A DNA stretch of 64,000 bases from an uncultured Lachnospiraceae bacterium (GTDB lineage Bacteria; Bacillota; Clostridia; Lachnospirales; Lachnospiraceae). The position numbers and the translations under genes are program-made. The notes under the pieces are model-generated. The model was given only the letters and a program-made list of their open reading frames with translations. It did not search any database and was not told the origin of the DNA. The stretch lies in contig CANRNJ010000003.1 in assembly GCA_947631955.1 (NCBI GenBank), forward strand, positions 124,001 to 188,000, given 5' to 3'. Of this stretch, positions 62,713-64,000 are shown one piece after another (position 1 is the stretch's first letter; each line of letters begins with the position of its first letter).

Positions 62713-63345
62713 TTATTCATCGTGCGACGCCAGATTGTACGACAGTTTCATCAGACTGTCCGACAGATGCACGTTTTCTACCTGAATGTTCTCAGGGACG
62801 TGCAGGTCCACATGCGCAAAATTCCAGAAGCCCTTGATGCCATAAGAAACAAGCTGTTCCGCCACTTCCAGCGCGCTGCCCTTGGGTATGGTCAGCACGG
62901 CTATGTCGATATCGTTCTCCCGGACGAAACGCTCCATCTCGCGCATCGGGCGCACTGTGATCCCGCGCACCTTCGTCCCCTGTATCCGCTCGTCTATATC
63001 AAAGATCCCGCGGAAAATAAACCCTCTCCGCTCAAAATTCATATAATTTACAAGCGCCTGTCCCAGATGTCCGGCGCCTACCAGGATTAGATTGTGCTCC
63101 TTGTGCAGTCCCAGTATCTTGCCGATCTCCTCGTACAGATATCCGACGTTATAACCGTACCCCTGCTGTCCGAAACCGCCGAAATTGTTCAGGTCCTGAC
63201 GGATCTGAGAAGCCGTGACCTGCATGATGTCGCTCAATTCCTGAGAGGATACCCTCTCCGTCCCCTCGTCCTTCAATTCACCGAGATACCTGAAATATCT
63301 CGGCAGACGGCTGATAACTGCCTGTGATATCTCTTTCTCTTCCAC
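62713..63345 (-). CDS. rex: Redox-sensing transcriptional repressor Rex
   Basis: 210 residues. N-terminal winged helix (AVISRLPRYFRYLGELKDEGTERVSSQELSDIMQVTASQIRQDLNNFGGFGQQGYGYNV), NAD(H) domain with NLILVGAGHLGQALVNYMNFERRGF near 84-107, then FDIDERIQGTKVRG and the C-terminal NFAHVDLHVPENIQVENVHLSDSLMKLSY. Releases DNA when NADH/NAD rises and controls fermentation and energy genes in Firmicutes. GGAGG is upstream. Divergent from the ABC-F gene; first gene of rex-coil-nnr-alr-mazF. Confidence 0.97.
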   Translation of the reverse strand: MEEKEISQAVISRLPRYFRYLGELKDEGTERVSSQELSDIMQVTASQIRQDLNNFGGFGQQGYGYNVGYLYEEIGKILGLHKEHNLILVGAGHLGQALVNYMNFERRGFIFRGIFDIDERIQGTKVRGITVRPMREMERFVRENDIDIAVLTIPKGSALEVAEQLVSYGIKGFWNFAHVDLHVPENIQVENVHLSDSLMKLSYNLASHDE

Positions 63346-63376
63346 CCTCCGTTACCCCCTGCTTTATAATATTTTA

Positions 63377-63405
63377 AGTATACCTCTGTGTTAAAAAACT
63401 GTCAA
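63377..63405 (-). promoter_or_regulatory. Promoter of rex
   Basis: TTGACA (63400-63405), 17 bases, TATACT (63377-63382) on minus. Its -35 box is one arm of a palindrome shared with the divergent promoter. Confidence 0.75.
63388..63405. promoter_or_regulatory. Candidate Rex-binding site
   Basis: GTGTTAA-N4-CTGTCAA has the 7-4-7 spacing of Rex sites; 10 of 14 positions match TTGTTAA-N4-TTAACAA. It covers the rex -35 box and spacer, which fits autoregulation. Weak in one half. Confidence 0.35.
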
Positions 63406-63410
63406 ACAAG

Positions 63411-63439
63411 TTGACAGCCCCGCCCGCGGACGGTAAACT
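63411..63439 (+). promoter_or_regulatory. Promoter of the ABC-F gene
   Basis: TTGACA (63411-63416), 17 bases, TAAACT (63434-63439). The -35 is perfect and the -10 weaker. Confidence 0.55.
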
Positions 63440-63473
63440 GATTGATGTAAAGAAAGGTTTCCCAATACAGATC

Positions 63474-64000
63474 ATGATACTATCCGTCAATAATATAGAC
63501 AAATCCTTCAACGAAATACCGGTGCTCAGGAACGTTTCGTTCCATATCGAGGACAATGAAAAAGCCGCCGTCATCGGCATCAACGGAGCGGGCAAGACCA
63601 CCCTGCTGCGCATCATCATGGGCGAACTGGCGGCTGACAACGGCTCCGTGGCCCTTGGCAGGAACAGGACCGTCGGGTACCTGTCCCAGCACGAGGCCGT
63701 GTCCGGCGAAAATACCATCTACGACGAACTCCTCAGCGTGAAACAGGACATCATAGATCTGGAGCGCCGTATGCGCAGTATCGAAATGCAGATGAAAACG
63801 GCGTCCGAAGAAACTCTTGGACGGTTAATGGACACCTACTCCTCCCTGACCCATGCCTTTGAAACCGCAAACGGCTACGCGTACAAAAGCGAACTGACCG
63901 GCGTATTGAAGGGACTGGGATTTGCGCAGGAAGACTTTGGCCGGACGGTATCCACTCTCTCCGGCGGCCAGAAGACCCGCGTCGCTCTCGGCAGACTTCT
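63474..64000 (+). CDS. ABC-F family ATP-binding protein, N-terminal part; 3' end outside window
   Basis: About 176 residues are visible from the ATG at 63474; AAAGG lies 17 bases upstream, rather far. ILSVNNIDKSFNEIPVLRNVSF, Walker A GINGAGKTTLLR near 37-48, a Q-loop region VGYLSQHE, a coiled insertion (ERRMRSIEMQMKTASEE) and signature LSGGQKTRVALGRLL near 162. The absence of membrane helices and the layout fit ABC-F proteins (translation factors or antibiotic-resistance type) rather than transporters. The second ATPase domain lies off the right edge, so the subgroup cannot be set. Confidence 0.92.
   Translation, partial: MILSVNNIDKSFNEIPVLRNVSFHIEDNEKAAVIGINGAGKTTLLRIIMGELAADNGSVALGRNRTVGYLSQHEAVSGENTIYDELLSVKQDIIDLERRMRSIEMQMKTASEETLGRLMDTYSSLTHAFETANGYAYKSELTGVLKGLGFAQEDFGRTVSTLSGGQKTRVALGRL

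Overview
The window looks like a chromosomal stretch of a spore-forming, anaerobic member of the Clostridia, most likely a Lachnospiraceae-type organism with balanced to slightly high GC. The reasons are the sporulation pair yqfC/yqfD, a BofC-like protein, the Rex repressor, an NfnAB-type flavoprotein pair, folD/fhs one-carbon genes, TepA beside FtsK/SpoIIIE, and AGGAGG-type ribosome binding sites. No rRNA, tRNA, CRISPR array, insertion sequence or prophage was seen. Almost all genes lie on the minus strand; only a diguanylate cyclase, a DUF2971-like protein and an ABC-F ATPase (cut by the right edge) are on plus.

Layout. 1-5.9 kb: the N-terminal part of a topoisomerase B subunit, a hybrid histidine kinase, an orphan protein with a nuclease-like motif, a membrane diguanylate cyclase and a hypothetical protein. 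5.9-14.3 kb: branched-chain amino acid synthesis, leuC-leuD and ilvB-ilvN-ilvN2-ilvC, split by a methyltransferase and a repeat-built coiled-coil protein. 14.3-18.4 kb: a short methionine synthase read into ilvB, a lipoprotein, a 34-codon cysteine-rich small ORF with its own promoter, and a metal sensor/metallochaperone pair. 18.5-23.9 kb: proB-MTHFS-proA, an FAD protein and an AlkZ-related protein. 24-32 kb: DUF2971, a lipoprotein and a sugar-type ABC importer with an FAD flavoprotein upstream. 32-41.5 kb: BofC-like protein, flippase, and the conserved yqfC-yqfD-phoH-(degenerate HD protein)-ybeY cluster, then pdp, rlmH and a zinc-ribbon membrane protein. 41.6-49.8 kb: MORN and Dabb proteins, NfnAB, a zinc-ribbon/TPR protein, folD and fhs. 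49.9-53.5 kb: ftsK and tepA. 53.6-64 kb: membrane protein, metY, yebC, CNNM/CBS protein, mazF, alr, nnr, coiled-coil protein and rex, divergent from the ABC-F gene.

How the genes fit together. Much of the window is amino acid and C1 metabolism: fhs and folD feed methylene-tetrahydrofolate, MTHFS recovers 5-formyl-THF, MetH and MetY make methionine, the ilv and leu genes make branched-chain amino acids, and proBA makes the proline precursor. NfnAB and Rex belong to NADH/NADPH/ferredoxin balance.

The least expected features are the cysteine-rich small ORF ahead of metH-ilvB, a PgpH-position HD protein that has lost its metal ligands, a coiled-coil gene with nine 42-bp repeats preceded by a leader with repeats of similar period, an SmtB-like sensor with a clear operator, a cluster of three hairpins between two permease genes, and divergent rex/ABC-F promoters whose -35 boxes form one palindrome. 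I did not find a clearly new multi-gene defence or biosynthetic system.
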